NCBI GenBank assembly: GCA_964500435.1
Contig: CAZCNL010000002.1
Span: 1-64,000 of the forward strand
Direction of reading: 5' to 3'
From: GWF2-33-9 sp964500435
GTDB lineage: Bacteria > Bacteroidota > Ignavibacteria > Kapaibacteriales > UBA2268
Length of the DNA: 64,000 bases
Shown: positions 32,868 through 42,713 of the stretch, in pieces
Position numbering within the stretch: position 1 is the stretch's first letter
How the letters are laid out: each line of letters starts with the position of its first letter
Made by a program: the position numbers and the translations under genes
Notes under the pieces: generated by a model
Seen by the model: only the letters and a program-made list of their open reading frames with translations
Told to the model about the DNA's origin: nothing
Database searches by the model: none

Positions 32868-34547
32868 TTATGGATTTCGATAAAATATCACCCATCCATT
32901 TTTGATTTTTAGTTTTTTCAAATCGGGATAAGATTGTAATTTTTCTAAATTTGGATATTTTGCAATGAAGAAAGCAGTTTTATCAATTTGTCCCGTTAAA
33001 AGCCAATTCTCGAATTCACTTGAATTCATTTTATGGTAAATTGCACTTTGGTTGAGCTTTTTATCTAAATAAAAATATTGTGCAAAGCTTTTGTAACCAA
33101 ATGTTTGAACATAACAATTTTGACCTTTCAAACTTTTTATAAAATTAATTGGTGTAAGTTGTGTGTATTGTTCAATTTTAGGAACTAACAAAGGCAATAA
33201 CAAGACCACAAAAATAGTGGTGCTTCCGTAAAGTGTAATAATGCTCAAAAGATTTTTCCGTGAACTTGCAAAAATTAAACTTACAATAATACCAATTAAT
33301 AAAATTGCCCCAGGAATCCATTCATTCCCGTCCCAAATATATTCACCTGCAAGAATTTGATATGTAAATTTATCAGTTATTTTAGGAAGAAATAATTTGA
33401 TATTCATTACTAATATTGGAAAAACAATAGCTAAAATTGCGATTGGAATTCCAATTAAACCAATTAACCAATTAGTAGATTTTTTCCAACCTGATGATAA
33501 ATAAATAATTGAATATACACCTTTTGCTGCAAAAAAGGCAATGGGGAAATATGCAAGTGATGAATAATGCACTATCTTTGTACTTACAATAGAAAATATA
33601 ATTATTACGAGTGATAATAATATCAGCATCCAAGTGCCGAATATTTTCACTGAAACATTTTCTTGTGGCAATTTTCTAAATCCTCTAAATGCAAATATCG
33701 AAGATGGGAACACTCCAAAAAGTAACACTAAAAAATGATAATAAATCGGACCGCCATGACCAGCGTCCTGAGTAGAAAATAATCTTAATTGATAATTGAT
33801 AAATTCGGGGATGAGCTTGAAACCATACTCCATTCCAAGTGCCAAATACCATAACGAGATTGGCAAATATGCAATTAATGTAAATATTAATAATTCCCAA
33901 ATCGGGAAATGTATTTTTTTTCTATTAATAAGCCAAAAAATAAAAGCAGTTGTTACCACAAGTAAATAACCAACTGGTCCTTTAGTTAAAATAGCAAGAC
34001 CATCCAATAAACTTGCAAGTAATAAAAAATTATATGATTTTGTAAAACCTTCCCCTTTATTTGTCACTACTTGAAAATACCGAAACAAGTAATAAATACT
34101 CGAAAACATTAGTAAATTAAATAATGGGTCAATCAATCCTGTTTTGAAATAAAAATGAGGTAAAATTGAACCAGAATACGCTAAAATAAATAAAAAGCCA
34201 AATTTATCATCAACAAGTATTTTCCCAATATTAAAAAGAACAAGTAAAGTTATAATACCAATAATTGCATTAGGTAAACGTGCAGCAAATTCGTTCACTC
34301 CAAATATTTTCATAGATACAACTTGAATCCAAATATAAAGTGGTGGTTTTTCGTGAAATGGCTCAAAATCAATTCGAACGGTAAGATAGTCGCCGGTATG
34401 AATCATTTCACGTGCGGCTTCGGCGAAGTTGATTTCGTCCCAATCAAATAAATCAACATCTCCGATAAATGGCAAAAATAAAATACCTGCAAATGAAATA
34501 ATAAATAAGTAAGTTTGGATTGACTGTTTTAATTTCTCACTCAACAT
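32868..34547 (-). CDS. Glycosyltransferase family 39 (ArnT/PMT-like) membrane protein
   Basis: A 559-residue polytopic protein from the ATG at 34547; a TTG upstream is in frame. The first periplasmic loop has FDWDEINFAEAAREMIHTGDYLTVRID, the acidic motif of GT39 enzymes, followed by FHEKPPLYIW and FAARLPNAIIG. About eleven membrane helices follow. It moves a sugar from a polyprenyl-phosphate carrier to a lipid or protein. It is 17 bp after a T9SS protein gene on the same strand and near GT2 and GT9 genes, so an envelope glycosylation role is likely. Confidence 0.88.
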   Translation of the reverse strand: MLSEKLKQSIQTYLFIISFAGILFLPFIGDVDLFDWDEINFAEAAREMIHTGDYLTVRIDFEPFHEKPPLYIWIQVVSMKIFGVNEFAARLPNAIIGIITLLVLFNIGKILVDDKFGFLFILAYSGSILPHFYFKTGLIDPLFNLLMFSSIYYLFRYFQVVTNKGEGFTKSYNFLLLASLLDGLAILTKGPVGYLLVVTTAFIFWLINRKKIHFPIWELLIFTLIAYLPISLWYLALGMEYGFKLIPEFINYQLRLFSTQDAGHGGPIYYHFLVLLFGVFPSSIFAFRGFRKLPQENVSVKIFGTWMLILLSLVIIIFSIVSTKIVHYSSLAYFPIAFFAAKGVYSIIYLSSGWKKSTNWLIGLIGIPIAILAIVFPILVMNIKLFLPKITDKFTYQILAGEYIWDGNEWIPGAILLIGIIVSLIFASSRKNLLSIITLYGSTTIFVVLLLPLLVPKIEQYTQLTPINFIKSLKGQNCYVQTFGYKSFAQYFYLDKKLNQSAIYHKMNSSEFENWLLTGQIDKTAFFIAKYPNLEKLQSYPDLKKLKIKNGWVIFYRNP

Positions 34548-34564
34548 AAGAATCAAATTTAGGT

Positions 34565-36904
34565 TTAATCTTTTATTATTTTAAATACTTTTTTCTCAAA
34601 TCCTTCAACTATTACAAAATACAATCCAGATGGCAATGTCGAAATATTAAATTCAGCTTGCAAATTTTCAATGCTATAACCATTCACGAAATTATGAGCT
34701 TTTTGCGTTATAATTGGAGTTGTTTTTATATTTCCGATTGTATTTTGCAAATAAATTTGATATTCAGGTTGTTTGTCTTTATATACAACCTTGAATGGAA
34801 TGTAAACTATTCCAGTTGTTGGATTTGGAAAAGGTACATCAAAAGACATTTTTAAAGTTGAAATTATATCATCTGTTTTGAATTCCAATGGTACATCGCA
34901 TTTTGAATTTGAATTATAATCATTAGGAAGCCCTGTGGCAACTAATGGTAAAATATGTGGGGAACATAAATCTTCTAAAATTACAGTATCTCTTTCTGTT
35001 CCCATTTTATTCGGTGAATAACATATTTCTAAATCATAACTTCCAAAAGGAGCAAGAGTAATAGGAAACTGACTTTGTGGTAATGAAAAAGATAAGTTCC
35101 TCTTTAACAATATATTTGTTATTACTTGTGGTTTCCAACTTTTATTGACAATTTTCACTTTTTTACATAAAATGAGTGGGAAATTTATTGAATCTAAACT
35201 ATATGGTTCTGATTGAATCACAGAAAGAGCAAATGCGTTAGTGTCGTTACGAACTGTAATATCCACTGGTTCACTAATATCGAAACATCCGTTTTCGTTT
35301 TCTACAAATAATCTATATTTCCCTGTTTGTTTAACGGTCAGAAATTGCTCGCTTGAAATAGGTATCGAATCGCTATCTTGGAACCATTTATAAATTGGGT
35401 ATATGTTTTTTGATGAAAGTGTCACTGAATCATCAACACAGAAATTAGTTTTACCATTTACAATTATATCTGCTTTGGGATTTGGTGCGAATGTTAAATC
35501 CACATACGCTTCTGTACTACAACCATTTAAATCTACTGCTTTTAAGGTATATTTCCCACTTTTTTTGACAATAATTTGTTTTGAACTTTCTCCAGTTGAC
35601 CATAAATATGTTGGAAAATCTTCAACAGCAGAAATCTTTGCTGAATCACCCTCGCATAAATTTTTAGGAGTAAAAACTTGTAATGTCAATTGGGGTTTAG
35701 GATAGAATTCAATATGAATGGGCATAGTTGTGGCGGAATCGCATTCATTATGAGCAACGTGAACCCAATAATCCCCCGACTGTGTAACTTTAATTGTTGG
35801 AGTTGTCTCACCCGTTGACCATTTGTAAGTATCATAAGATTTATTTAATGATAATATGATAGTATCCCCACTACAAGCGGGAAGTTGAGATGAAATATTC
35901 ACTTGTGGTTTAACTGTGTCATAGCCTATATATTTATAGATTCCGAGACCAACAACAAAACCTAAAGTATCGTTTGCGAACCAAATATCATCTAAATCTG
36001 CTCCTGGCGTTATTCCACAATTCAAATTTTCCCAGGTTTTACCCGCATTTGATGTGTAATAACATCCTCTATTCCAACCAACCACCCAACCTCTTTCGGG
36101 CGATTGCAAAAAGCAACCAAACATTGAAGAACCAAAATTCGTCTGATGCCAAGTTTTTCCAAAATCAGTGGAAATTCTTGCTCCACCACTTCCGCCGCTC
36201 CCGGTGCATCCCGTTGAATATGGGACAAGAAAAGTACTGCCGTTTATCATTAAATCTTCTTGCCAATCACTTCCACCCGATTGAGAGTAAAAGTCCCAAG
36301 TGCGTCCAAAATCGAAAGTTTGAAATATTGCTCCACTGCCTGAAGCAAAACCAATACCGGAATTTTTATCTATTAATAAGTCAGAAAGTCCACTACCATA
36401 ATAAGACAAGGTAAATAAAGACCAAGTTTTACCACCGTTCGTTGTTTTATAAAATTGTTGTTCATCATCGCAACCACCACCAATGGCTAATCCATTATTT
36501 TCGTCCCAAAAGTAATTTCCCCAAATATCTATAACACCATTTGGTGTAATATTATACCAAGTCTTGCCACCATCTGTTGTTTTGAAAATTCCTCCAAAAG
36601 CATTAAATCCATTAATTAAGCCCGATGTATAACCAACTTTTTCATTCACAAAATATATGCCTTCGAGCTGATATGCGTTTGGTATTACTGTTCCGTCCCA
36701 AGTATTACCGCCGTCTGTTGTTCGGACGACTACTCCATTTTTCCCGCAAGCCCAACCATATTGTGGATTGTTCTTTAAGAAGAAAACCTCTAAATAATAT
36801 GCATTCTGGAATTGTGGAGGCATCGCCGTTATCCGCTTCCATTGTGCATTTCCGGTCGCAATGAAAGTGATAAATAATATAATTAATAAAAATATTCGTT
36901 TCAT
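34565..36904 (-). CDS. Secreted Ycf48-like beta-propeller protein with T9SS type A C-terminal domain
   Basis: A 779-residue protein with a signal peptide (1-20). Residues about 25-335 hold Ycf48/BNR-like propeller repeats with GGxTW motifs (TTDGGNTW, TTDGGKTW, TTNGGKTW, NAGKTW). Three similar Ig-like domains follow (about 340-560), each with YxWSTGE-type or YKWF strands and paired Cys. Then comes an unclassified domain and a C-terminal sorting domain (FPNPTTGIVYIPF ... GLYFVIVEGFEKKVFKIIKD). It is exported through T9SS and anchored or released at the surface. Ligand is unknown. Confidence 0.85.
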   Translation of the reverse strand: MKRIFLLIILFITFIATGNAQWKRITAMPPQFQNAYYLEVFFLKNNPQYGWACGKNGVVVRTTDGGNTWDGTVIPNAYQLEGIYFVNEKVGYTSGLINGFNAFGGIFKTTDGGKTWYNITPNGVIDIWGNYFWDENNGLAIGGGCDDEQQFYKTTNGGKTWSLFTLSYYGSGLSDLLIDKNSGIGFASGSGAIFQTFDFGRTWDFYSQSGGSDWQEDLMINGSTFLVPYSTGCTGSGGSGGARISTDFGKTWHQTNFGSSMFGCFLQSPERGWVVGWNRGCYYTSNAGKTWENLNCGITPGADLDDIWFANDTLGFVVGLGIYKYIGYDTVKPQVNISSQLPACSGDTIILSLNKSYDTYKWSTGETTPTIKVTQSGDYWVHVAHNECDSATTMPIHIEFYPKPQLTLQVFTPKNLCEGDSAKISAVEDFPTYLWSTGESSKQIIVKKSGKYTLKAVDLNGCSTEAYVDLTFAPNPKADIIVNGKTNFCVDDSVTLSSKNIYPIYKWFQDSDSIPISSEQFLTVKQTGKYRLFVENENGCFDISEPVDITVRNDTNAFALSVIQSEPYSLDSINFPLILCKKVKIVNKSWKPQVITNILLKRNLSFSLPQSQFPITLAPFGSYDLEICYSPNKMGTERDTVILEDLCSPHILPLVATGLPNDYNSNSKCDVPLEFKTDDIISTLKMSFDVPFPNPTTGIVYIPFKVVYKDKQPEYQIYLQNTIGNIKTTPIITQKAHNFVNGYSIENLQAEFNISTLPSGLYFVIVEGFEKKVFKIIKD

Positions 36905-37359
36905 TTCTTTATTTTAATAGACTTTATAGGAATATTAAAGAATATAAACGAATAAAATTTTATAATTTGCAAAAATTAATTTTGATGTTTTTTACGTGCC
37001 AATTATTTCGATTGTGGAAAACTTTTTAACTTTTCTCTATCTTAACTAATAACTAATAGTTTATTGATGAATTTGATAATTTCCAAAAGTAATAAAAAAA
37101 TAATATGAGTAAGCGATTTTCATTATATTTTCATATTCAATTAATTATTTTGCTCAAATTTATCTATATGATTTTAAATGAATTAGCTATTTTTTTTTAT
37201 TTTTGTTGATTGTTTATAACTTTTTTGTTTGTTAATTAAATTATATTTTGTAAAATTCCATTTGTAAAAAAATGCAAAATGAAAAAAGTTATTCACTTTT
37301 TAAAATTTTGAATTAAAATACAAAAAATTATTCGAATAATTAAAAAATAAGTTAAAAGA
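36905..37359. other. AT-rich region upstream of dnaA, possible replication origin
   Basis: A 455-bp gene-free, very AT-rich stretch between the divergent T9SS gene and dnaA. It holds a DnaA-box match on the reverse strand (TTTTCCACA, 37013-37021) and a near match on the forward strand (TTATTCACt, 37289-37297), with long A/T runs between that could unwind. Two boxes are few, so this is a candidate only. Confidence 0.4.
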
Positions 37360-38859
37360 ATGGAAGAAATTATTACTGAGTCGTTAAAGCAAATTGAAGT
37401 TTTTGAAAAAGAAATAATAAATAGAAATAATGGAAACAGTTCAGCATACGCAGCTGAAATTTGGGAAAAAGTCCTTCGAATCATCAAAGATAACGTTGAC
37501 CCAAGTTCTTTCAAAGTGTGGTTCCAAACAATCACTCCGAAAGCACTTGATGATAATTTAATTAAACTCGAGGTGCCAAGTCAATTTTTTTACGAATGGC
37601 TCGAAGAGCATTATTCAAACCTTTTACATAACACACTCAAAAAAATCACAAAAAAAGATATTGAAATAGTATATGAAATAAAGCCTTTCGAAAGAAAAAG
37701 CAACAACGGTACTACGCTTCAAATACCGAGTAATCATAACTTTTCTATTCCTCCCAATATAGAAAATGGGAACTACCAATCCGATGTTGGTTACGATTTA
37801 ATAGACAGCCAACTGAATCCAAATTATGTTTTTGATAATTTTGTTGTTAGCGAAAGCAATCAGGTTGCAGCTGCTGCAGCAAAAGCAGTTGCCGATAACC
37901 CCACAAAAACAAGATACAATCCTTTGTTGATTTATGGTTCAACTGGACTTGGCAAGACTCATTTAGCTCATTCTATCGGAAATCAAATTTTAGCCCGAAA
38001 TCCACGGATGAAAGTGTTATATACGAATGGCGAACAATTTTATGTAAATTTTGTAAACGCAATTCAAAGCAATAAAATTAGCGATTTCGCTCGTGTTTAC
38101 CGCAATGTTGACGTTTTAATTATCGATGATATCCAATTTTTTGCAGGAAAAGAAAAAACACAAGATAATTTTTTCCATACATTCAATGCTTTACATCAAT
38201 CAAATAAATTAATTGTACTCACAAGTGATAAACCAACTAAAGAGTTGAAGGGCGTTGATAATCGCTTAATTTCACGTTTTAATTCTGGAGTTACCGTAGA
38301 TATCCAATCGCCAGATTTAGATATGCGTATGGCTATTTTAAGGCGTAAAAGTAGAGCCGATGGATATGATTTCCCTAATGATATTATTGAATTCCTTGCT
38401 CGAACTATTACTGATAGTATACGTGAGCTCGAAGGTGCTTATATTAGTCTAATCGCCCATTCTACATTCAACAATAAACCTCTTTCATTGGATTTAGCAA
38501 AAGAAGTGTTAAACAATATTTATCAAATCCAAGAAAAAGAACTTACAGTCGAAAGCATAAAACAAATTGTGGCTAATCATTACAAAATTACTTTGGATAT
38601 GATGATGTCTAAATCACGAAAACACGAAATCGTCCTTGCAAGACAAATGTCAATGTTTTTCACCAAGAAATTACTTGATTATCCATTGAAAAAAATCGGT
38701 GAATATTTCGGAGGCAAAGACCATACAACCGTTCTTCACTCTATTCAAACTATTGAAAATTATTTAGCTTTTGATAGAGTTGTTCGAAAAAGTTACGAAA
38801 TAATCTATAGTAACTTAAAGAAAGAGCATGGTTTAGACTTGGAGATTAACTCAAAGTAA
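37360..38859 (+). CDS. dnaA: Chromosomal replication initiator protein DnaA
   Basis: A 499-residue AAA+ initiator. Domain I spans about 30-110. Walker A GSTGLGKT is at 193-200 and Walker B DVLIIDDIQF at 251-260. Domain IV ends with the DNA-binding signature GGKDHTTVLHS (about 451-461). Length is slightly above average because of an N-terminal extension of about 28 residues (EEIITESLKQ...). dnaN and recF do not follow; a reverse-strand glycosyltransferase does. Confidence 0.97.
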   Translation: MEEIITESLKQIEVFEKEIINRNNGNSSAYAAEIWEKVLRIIKDNVDPSSFKVWFQTITPKALDDNLIKLEVPSQFFYEWLEEHYSNLLHNTLKKITKKDIEIVYEIKPFERKSNNGTTLQIPSNHNFSIPPNIENGNYQSDVGYDLIDSQLNPNYVFDNFVVSESNQVAAAAAKAVADNPTKTRYNPLLIYGSTGLGKTHLAHSIGNQILARNPRMKVLYTNGEQFYVNFVNAIQSNKISDFARVYRNVDVLIIDDIQFFAGKEKTQDNFFHTFNALHQSNKLIVLTSDKPTKELKGVDNRLISRFNSGVTVDIQSPDLDMRMAILRRKSRADGYDFPNDIIEFLARTITDSIRELEGAYISLIAHSTFNNKPLSLDLAKEVLNNIYQIQEKELTVESIKQIVANHYKITLDMMMSKSRKHEIVLARQMSMFFTKKLLDYPLKKIGEYFGGKDHTTVLHSIQTIENYLAFDRVVRKSYEIIYSNLKKEHGLDLEINSK

Positions 38860-38918
38860 AAATTATTTTAAAAATTTAAATTTAAAATTCCAATTTTTTA
38901 TTATTAAATCAATAATTG

Positions 38919-39983
38919 TTATTTATTGATTTGTTCTTTTATTTTTTCAAATACTTTCATTGCCGGCAAATATTCCATACAAAAATAATCATTTGTACAT
39001 TGTCCTTTGAAGAAACATTTACACTCTTTGTCGGGCTGGACTATTACTCCACGTCCATATAATTCAAATTCATTTGGATTGAAAATATTATTGAGTAACA
39101 CAATATTTTTTTTCAATCCAATTGCTATATGAAGAGCCATTGTTACGGCAGTTACAACTAAATCGGTTTTATCAACAAGTGAAATAAATTGAGCAAGCGG
39201 AAAAGCACCTAAATAAGTTGCATTAGTTTGCTCTGCTAATCTTTTATTTCTATCGTGTTCCGCCTCACCACCAAGTAATAAGGGAAAATATCCTTCATTT
39301 TGTAACATTTTAATAAGTTCCAACCAATGCTTTTCAGGCCAAAGTCTGGATGTCCACCTTGAACCACATCCAGTGTTTAATCCAATTATTTTTTTATTAT
39401 TATTTTTTAAATTAAATTGAAAATTAGATTTAACATCTAAAACATATTCTTCTTTTTCAAAATTCCAACCAGATATTTCGAATATTTCCTCTAAGTATGA
39501 CTTTGTATTTGCTTTGCTTATGTCATCAAAAAGTCCCGTCAGAAATTTGGGTAATGCTAATTTGTTAATTGGTGCGGGCTTATCATTTTCTAACCAAAAA
39601 CCAGATTTTTTATATGCTTTAATCATTGTTGCAAGTGAACAAGCTTGCATATCTTTATCTAAATTGATTAACCAATCAAATTCAATATTTTGTAGTAAAA
39701 TAATATTTTCCAGAGTAAAATTTAACTTTACATCAACTAAATCTGGTAATATTTCTGGCGTAAGTGTCAACCACCAAATTTCGTAATTTGGATGTTGTTT
39801 TTTGATTTTTCTAAGCAGCGGAGTTGTCCGAATCACATCACCAATGGCACCCAATTTAATGATTAAGATTCGACCTTCAAGCTTTTCGTAATATTCGCAG
39901 CCTTCGCAATGTACTCCAAATTCTTTATGTGGCTTACACGGAACATCACCTTGAAAGTATTTACAGTCTGATTTATATATCAT
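38919..39983 (-). CDS. Glycosyltransferase family 9 (heptosyltransferase-like)
   Basis: A 354-residue GT-B enzyme. RILIIKLGAIGDVIRTTPLLRKIK is the N-terminal family motif, and GLNTGCGSRWTSRLWPEKHWLELI begins the nucleotide-sugar half. It carries unusual Cys clusters at both ends: four in the first 35 residues and ECKCFFKGQCTNDYFC near the C-terminus, which could hold a metal. Substrate is probably an ADP-heptose or related sugar in LPS core assembly; rfaE2 at 61252 supports heptose use. Confidence 0.87.
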   Translation of the reverse strand: MIYKSDCKYFQGDVPCKPHKEFGVHCEGCEYYEKLEGRILIIKLGAIGDVIRTTPLLRKIKKQHPNYEIWWLTLTPEILPDLVDVKLNFTLENIILLQNIEFDWLINLDKDMQACSLATMIKAYKKSGFWLENDKPAPINKLALPKFLTGLFDDISKANTKSYLEEIFEISGWNFEKEEYVLDVKSNFQFNLKNNNKKIIGLNTGCGSRWTSRLWPEKHWLELIKMLQNEGYFPLLLGGEAEHDRNKRLAEQTNATYLGAFPLAQFISLVDKTDLVVTAVTMALHIAIGLKKNIVLLNNIFNPNEFELYGRGVIVQPDKECKCFFKGQCTNDYFCMEYLPAMKVFEKIKEQINK

Positions 39984-40069
39984 ATAATAAAAAAATGATT
40001 TATTACTTTGAAAAAATTCAAATTAATAAATCATTACTAAATATTAATACTTTGTTTTATTATATTTTT

Positions 40070-40810
40070 TTAAAATGAATATTGGAATAAAATTGAAATA
40101 TTCAAATTATAAACATAAGATTCCTTTGTTTCAAGATATGTAAGTGGGGTTAGCAATTCGTACCGACTATTATCCCGACCAACGACGTTCATAATTGATA
40201 ATCCGACGCTTGCATTTAATTGCAAAGGCTCGAATAAATATCCTTCTACACCTACTCTGAAAACTCCACCAAGTCGTGTAGCTTCAGATTTTGTTTTAAA
40301 TACGATTGTTGTATCTAATGCATTAATATAAAAATAATCCCTTTGAAGTCTATAATCAATATTACGTAACATAGTCGCTCTCATTTCTAAGCTGACATAC
40401 GTCTTTGCTTTGAGGTATTTTAAATTCTGTAATACGTAGCTAATACCGATGTAGGGTGTAATTAAATTCATTGTGTGAGTAATTTTATCTTCGATATATT
40501 TTCCTTCGGGAAGTCGCTCTTTTGCCATAAAAAATTGATAATCAATTCCAACTGGAATTCGCCAATTATTATCTTCGTCAATTGGTATTGTGTATCGCAT
40601 TTCTAACCCTGGTTGTGAACCGTAAAATCCACCTCCTATTACAATTGGGTCAGAATCCGACGATGGCACTATTGGTTTTCCACCTGGGTTGTTCCCTAAT
40701 ATTGTCGTAGTAGAAAGTCCAATCGCAAATGATGAATTCTTCAAAAATTCTGCTTTTACATTTGCAAACATAATTGCGAAAAAAGTAATGGTTATAATTA
40801 ATTTATTCAT
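40070..40810 (-). CDS. Predicted outer membrane beta-barrel protein
   Basis: A 246-residue protein with a signal peptide (1-20, ending VKAEF). Alternating polar/hydrophobic strands, Gly/Tyr-rich turns and a C-terminal Phe (LNISILFQYSF) suggest an 8-strand outer membrane barrel. I do not recognise the family. It lies 7 bp after the GT2 gene, so they are co-transcribed. Confidence 0.6.
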   Translation of the reverse strand: MNKLIITITFFAIMFANVKAEFLKNSSFAIGLSTTTILGNNPGGKPIVPSSDSDPIVIGGGFYGSQPGLEMRYTIPIDEDNNWRIPVGIDYQFFMAKERLPEGKYIEDKITHTMNLITPYIGISYVLQNLKYLKAKTYVSLEMRATMLRNIDYRLQRDYFYINALDTTIVFKTKSEATRLGGVFRVGVEGYLFEPLQLNASVGLSIMNVVGRDNSRYELLTPLTYLETKESYVYNLNISILFQYSF

Positions 40811-40817
40811 AATTTTT

Positions 40818-41834
40818 TTAAAATTTATCTGAAATATTGTACATATTCTTATTGTTCATCATTTGATGTTTTGTCATTAACTCGCCTAACAAGCCTAATG
40901 AAATAAACTGTATGCCAACAATAATCGAAGCAATTCCAAACCAAAGCAATGGACGATTGCTTAACGATGTACTCCCCATAAACCACTCTATTGACAATGC
41001 CAAATTTGTAATAAATCCAATTAGCGTCAATAAAACTCCTAATGAACCGAAAAAGTGCAATGGTCTTTTCATATATTTTACAGTTACCAAAACTGTTAAT
41101 AAATCCAAGAACCCGTAAATGAAGCGAGAAAGACCAAATTTCGTTTTTCCGTATTTTCGGGGATGATGTTGCACTGGTATTTCTGTTACTTTAAAGCCAT
41201 CAAGATGTGCTAATGCAGGTATGTAACGATGCATTTCGCCATAAACAAGAACTGTTTTCACGACAGAACGTTTATACGCTTTTAAGCCACAATTAAAATC
41301 GTGTAACCGCACTCCAGTCGCTTTTGAAGTAACATAATTAAAAAACTTAGATGGTATCGTTTTGCTAATTGGGTCATATCTTTTCTTCTTCCATCCAGAA
41401 ACAAGGTCGTAACCCAAATTTAACTTTTCGATTAAATTTGGTATTTCTTTTGGGTCATCTTGCAAATCTGCATCCATAGTGATTACATATTTCCCTTGAG
41501 CTTGTGCAAATCCAACAGATAAAGCCGCTGATTTTCCGTAATTGCGACGAAATTTTATGCAGTGTATATTACTATTTTCTCGGCTTAAATCTTTAATTAC
41601 TTTATAAGAATTATCTGTCGAACCATCATCAATAAAGATTATTTCGTAATCTCGTATTTTATTTTCAGCAAGGGTTTCGACTATTTGCTGCACCAATTCT
41701 GGTATTGATTCTTCTTCGTTTAATAATGGAATAACTATTGATAAATAAACTTGTTGAGCTTTATCACTATAAAACTGTTTTTGCTTTCTTTTATTATAAT
41801 TAATGTTTTTTTCTTTATCAAATTCTTTTGACAT
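40818..41834 (-). CDS. Glycosyltransferase family 2, polyprenyl-phosphate type
   Basis: A 338-residue enzyme. The GT-A domain has LSIVIPLLNEEESIPELV and ITMDADLQDDPKEIPNLI (DXD-like), followed by GWKKKRYDPISKTIPSKFFN. Two C-terminal membrane helices (about 255-320) match the dolichol-phosphate mannose synthase/ArnC/GtrB type, which loads a sugar onto a polyprenyl phosphate. Such a product could feed the GT39 enzyme at 32868. It follows a T9SS gene by 26 bp. Confidence 0.9.
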   Translation of the reverse strand: MSKEFDKEKNINYNKRKQKQFYSDKAQQVYLSIVIPLLNEEESIPELVQQIVETLAENKIRDYEIIFIDDGSTDNSYKVIKDLSRENSNIHCIKFRRNYGKSAALSVGFAQAQGKYVITMDADLQDDPKEIPNLIEKLNLGYDLVSGWKKKRYDPISKTIPSKFFNYVTSKATGVRLHDFNCGLKAYKRSVVKTVLVYGEMHRYIPALAHLDGFKVTEIPVQHHPRKYGKTKFGLSRFIYGFLDLLTVLVTVKYMKRPLHFFGSLGVLLTLIGFITNLALSIEWFMGSTSLSNRPLLWFGIASIIVGIQFISLGLLGELMTKHQMMNNKNMYNISDKF

Positions 41835-41860
41835 ATTTTCACAGATTGAATTCGAAAATA

Positions 41861-42640
41861 CTATCTACAAATTATTAATTTCTTGGTAATCTCCTCTCCA
41901 TCAACAGTTTGCATTTTCAAAATATAAATTCCATTTTGCAAATTTGATATATTTATTAGAGATTTAAAATTATCATTATATAAAGACAATTGAGAACCCA
42001 AAAAATTACATATTTCAACAAATTTTATTTCTTTTTTTGAATTTAAAATTAAAAAATCTTTCGCTGGATTAGGATAAATCGTAAAATTGTCCTCCTCTAT
42101 TTCCTGAACAGACGAAATATCGATATTGTAATATGCTTTGACAATAAATTGGTCTATTAATATTTCAGTGTTCGTTGCTTGGTTAGTTTTCGCCATATTC
42201 ACTTTAAACCAAACACCGTATGGGTCGCTTATTATAACTGAGTCAATGTACTTTGGTAACTTTTGCCAACTCATTCGTACATACGAGCCTCTTCCATAAA
42301 AGACTTTGAATCGATATTCTCTTTCATATTTTATTGAATCATTCGAAGGACCATAAATACTACGATATGACCATAAATCTTTCTTTTCATTTTCATCATA
42401 TGTAAGCATTACTGCGTAAAAAATATCCGATGGTAACGGAATATCCGGAATTTCATATTCATTGTAAAGAGTGTCCATTTTGTAAGTTGCATCTGGTGCT
42501 AAACCAAAAATCAGATTTTCCCAAGGACTATCTTTATCATTTTCTAACTTTATTTGTACAAAAATATTTTCTGTTAATTTGGAATATGACGTTAAATTTA
42601 ACAGAAAGAAGAATAATATAATGTATTGAGCTCTTTTCAT
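41861..42640 (-). CDS. Small secreted protein with T9SS type A C-terminal domain
   Basis: A 259-residue protein from the ATG at 42640, preceded by AAAGGTG; an in-frame codon at 42664 is less likely. A signal peptide (about 1-20) precedes a beta-rich domain with no recognised family. Residues about 185-259 are a sorting domain (FTIYPNPAKDFLILNS ... LQNGIYILKMQTVDGEEITKKLIICR). It is the last T9SS gene of the large surface cluster. Confidence 0.75.
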   Translation of the reverse strand: MKRAQYIILFFFLLNLTSYSKLTENIFVQIKLENDKDSPWENLIFGLAPDATYKMDTLYNEYEIPDIPLPSDIFYAVMLTYDENEKKDLWSYRSIYGPSNDSIKYEREYRFKVFYGRGSYVRMSWQKLPKYIDSVIISDPYGVWFKVNMAKTNQATNTEILIDQFIVKAYYNIDISSVQEIEEDNFTIYPNPAKDFLILNSKKEIKFVEICNFLGSQLSLYNDNFKSLINISNLQNGIYILKMQTVDGEEITKKLIICR

Positions 42641-42662
42641 TTCTTTTTCACCTTTAAATAAC

Positions 42663-42693
42663 AATGGGTAGCAGGAATTACCTACTACCCATT
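42663..42693. terminator. Hairpin between two T9SS genes
   Basis: A 13-bp stem with one mismatch (42663-42675 with 42681-42693; left arm aatgggtagcagg) and a 5-nt loop. The reverse-strand tail is GTTATTTAAAGG, so it is a weak terminator, or an attenuating or stabilising hairpin within the operon. Confidence 0.55.
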
Positions 42694-42713
42694 TTATCTA
42701 AATTAATCGCTTT

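Noticed and set aside
35974..36414. 146-codon forward frame within the Ycf48-like T9SS gene
   Set aside because: Opposite-strand shadow, His/Asn/Arg-rich with no motif or ribosome site.
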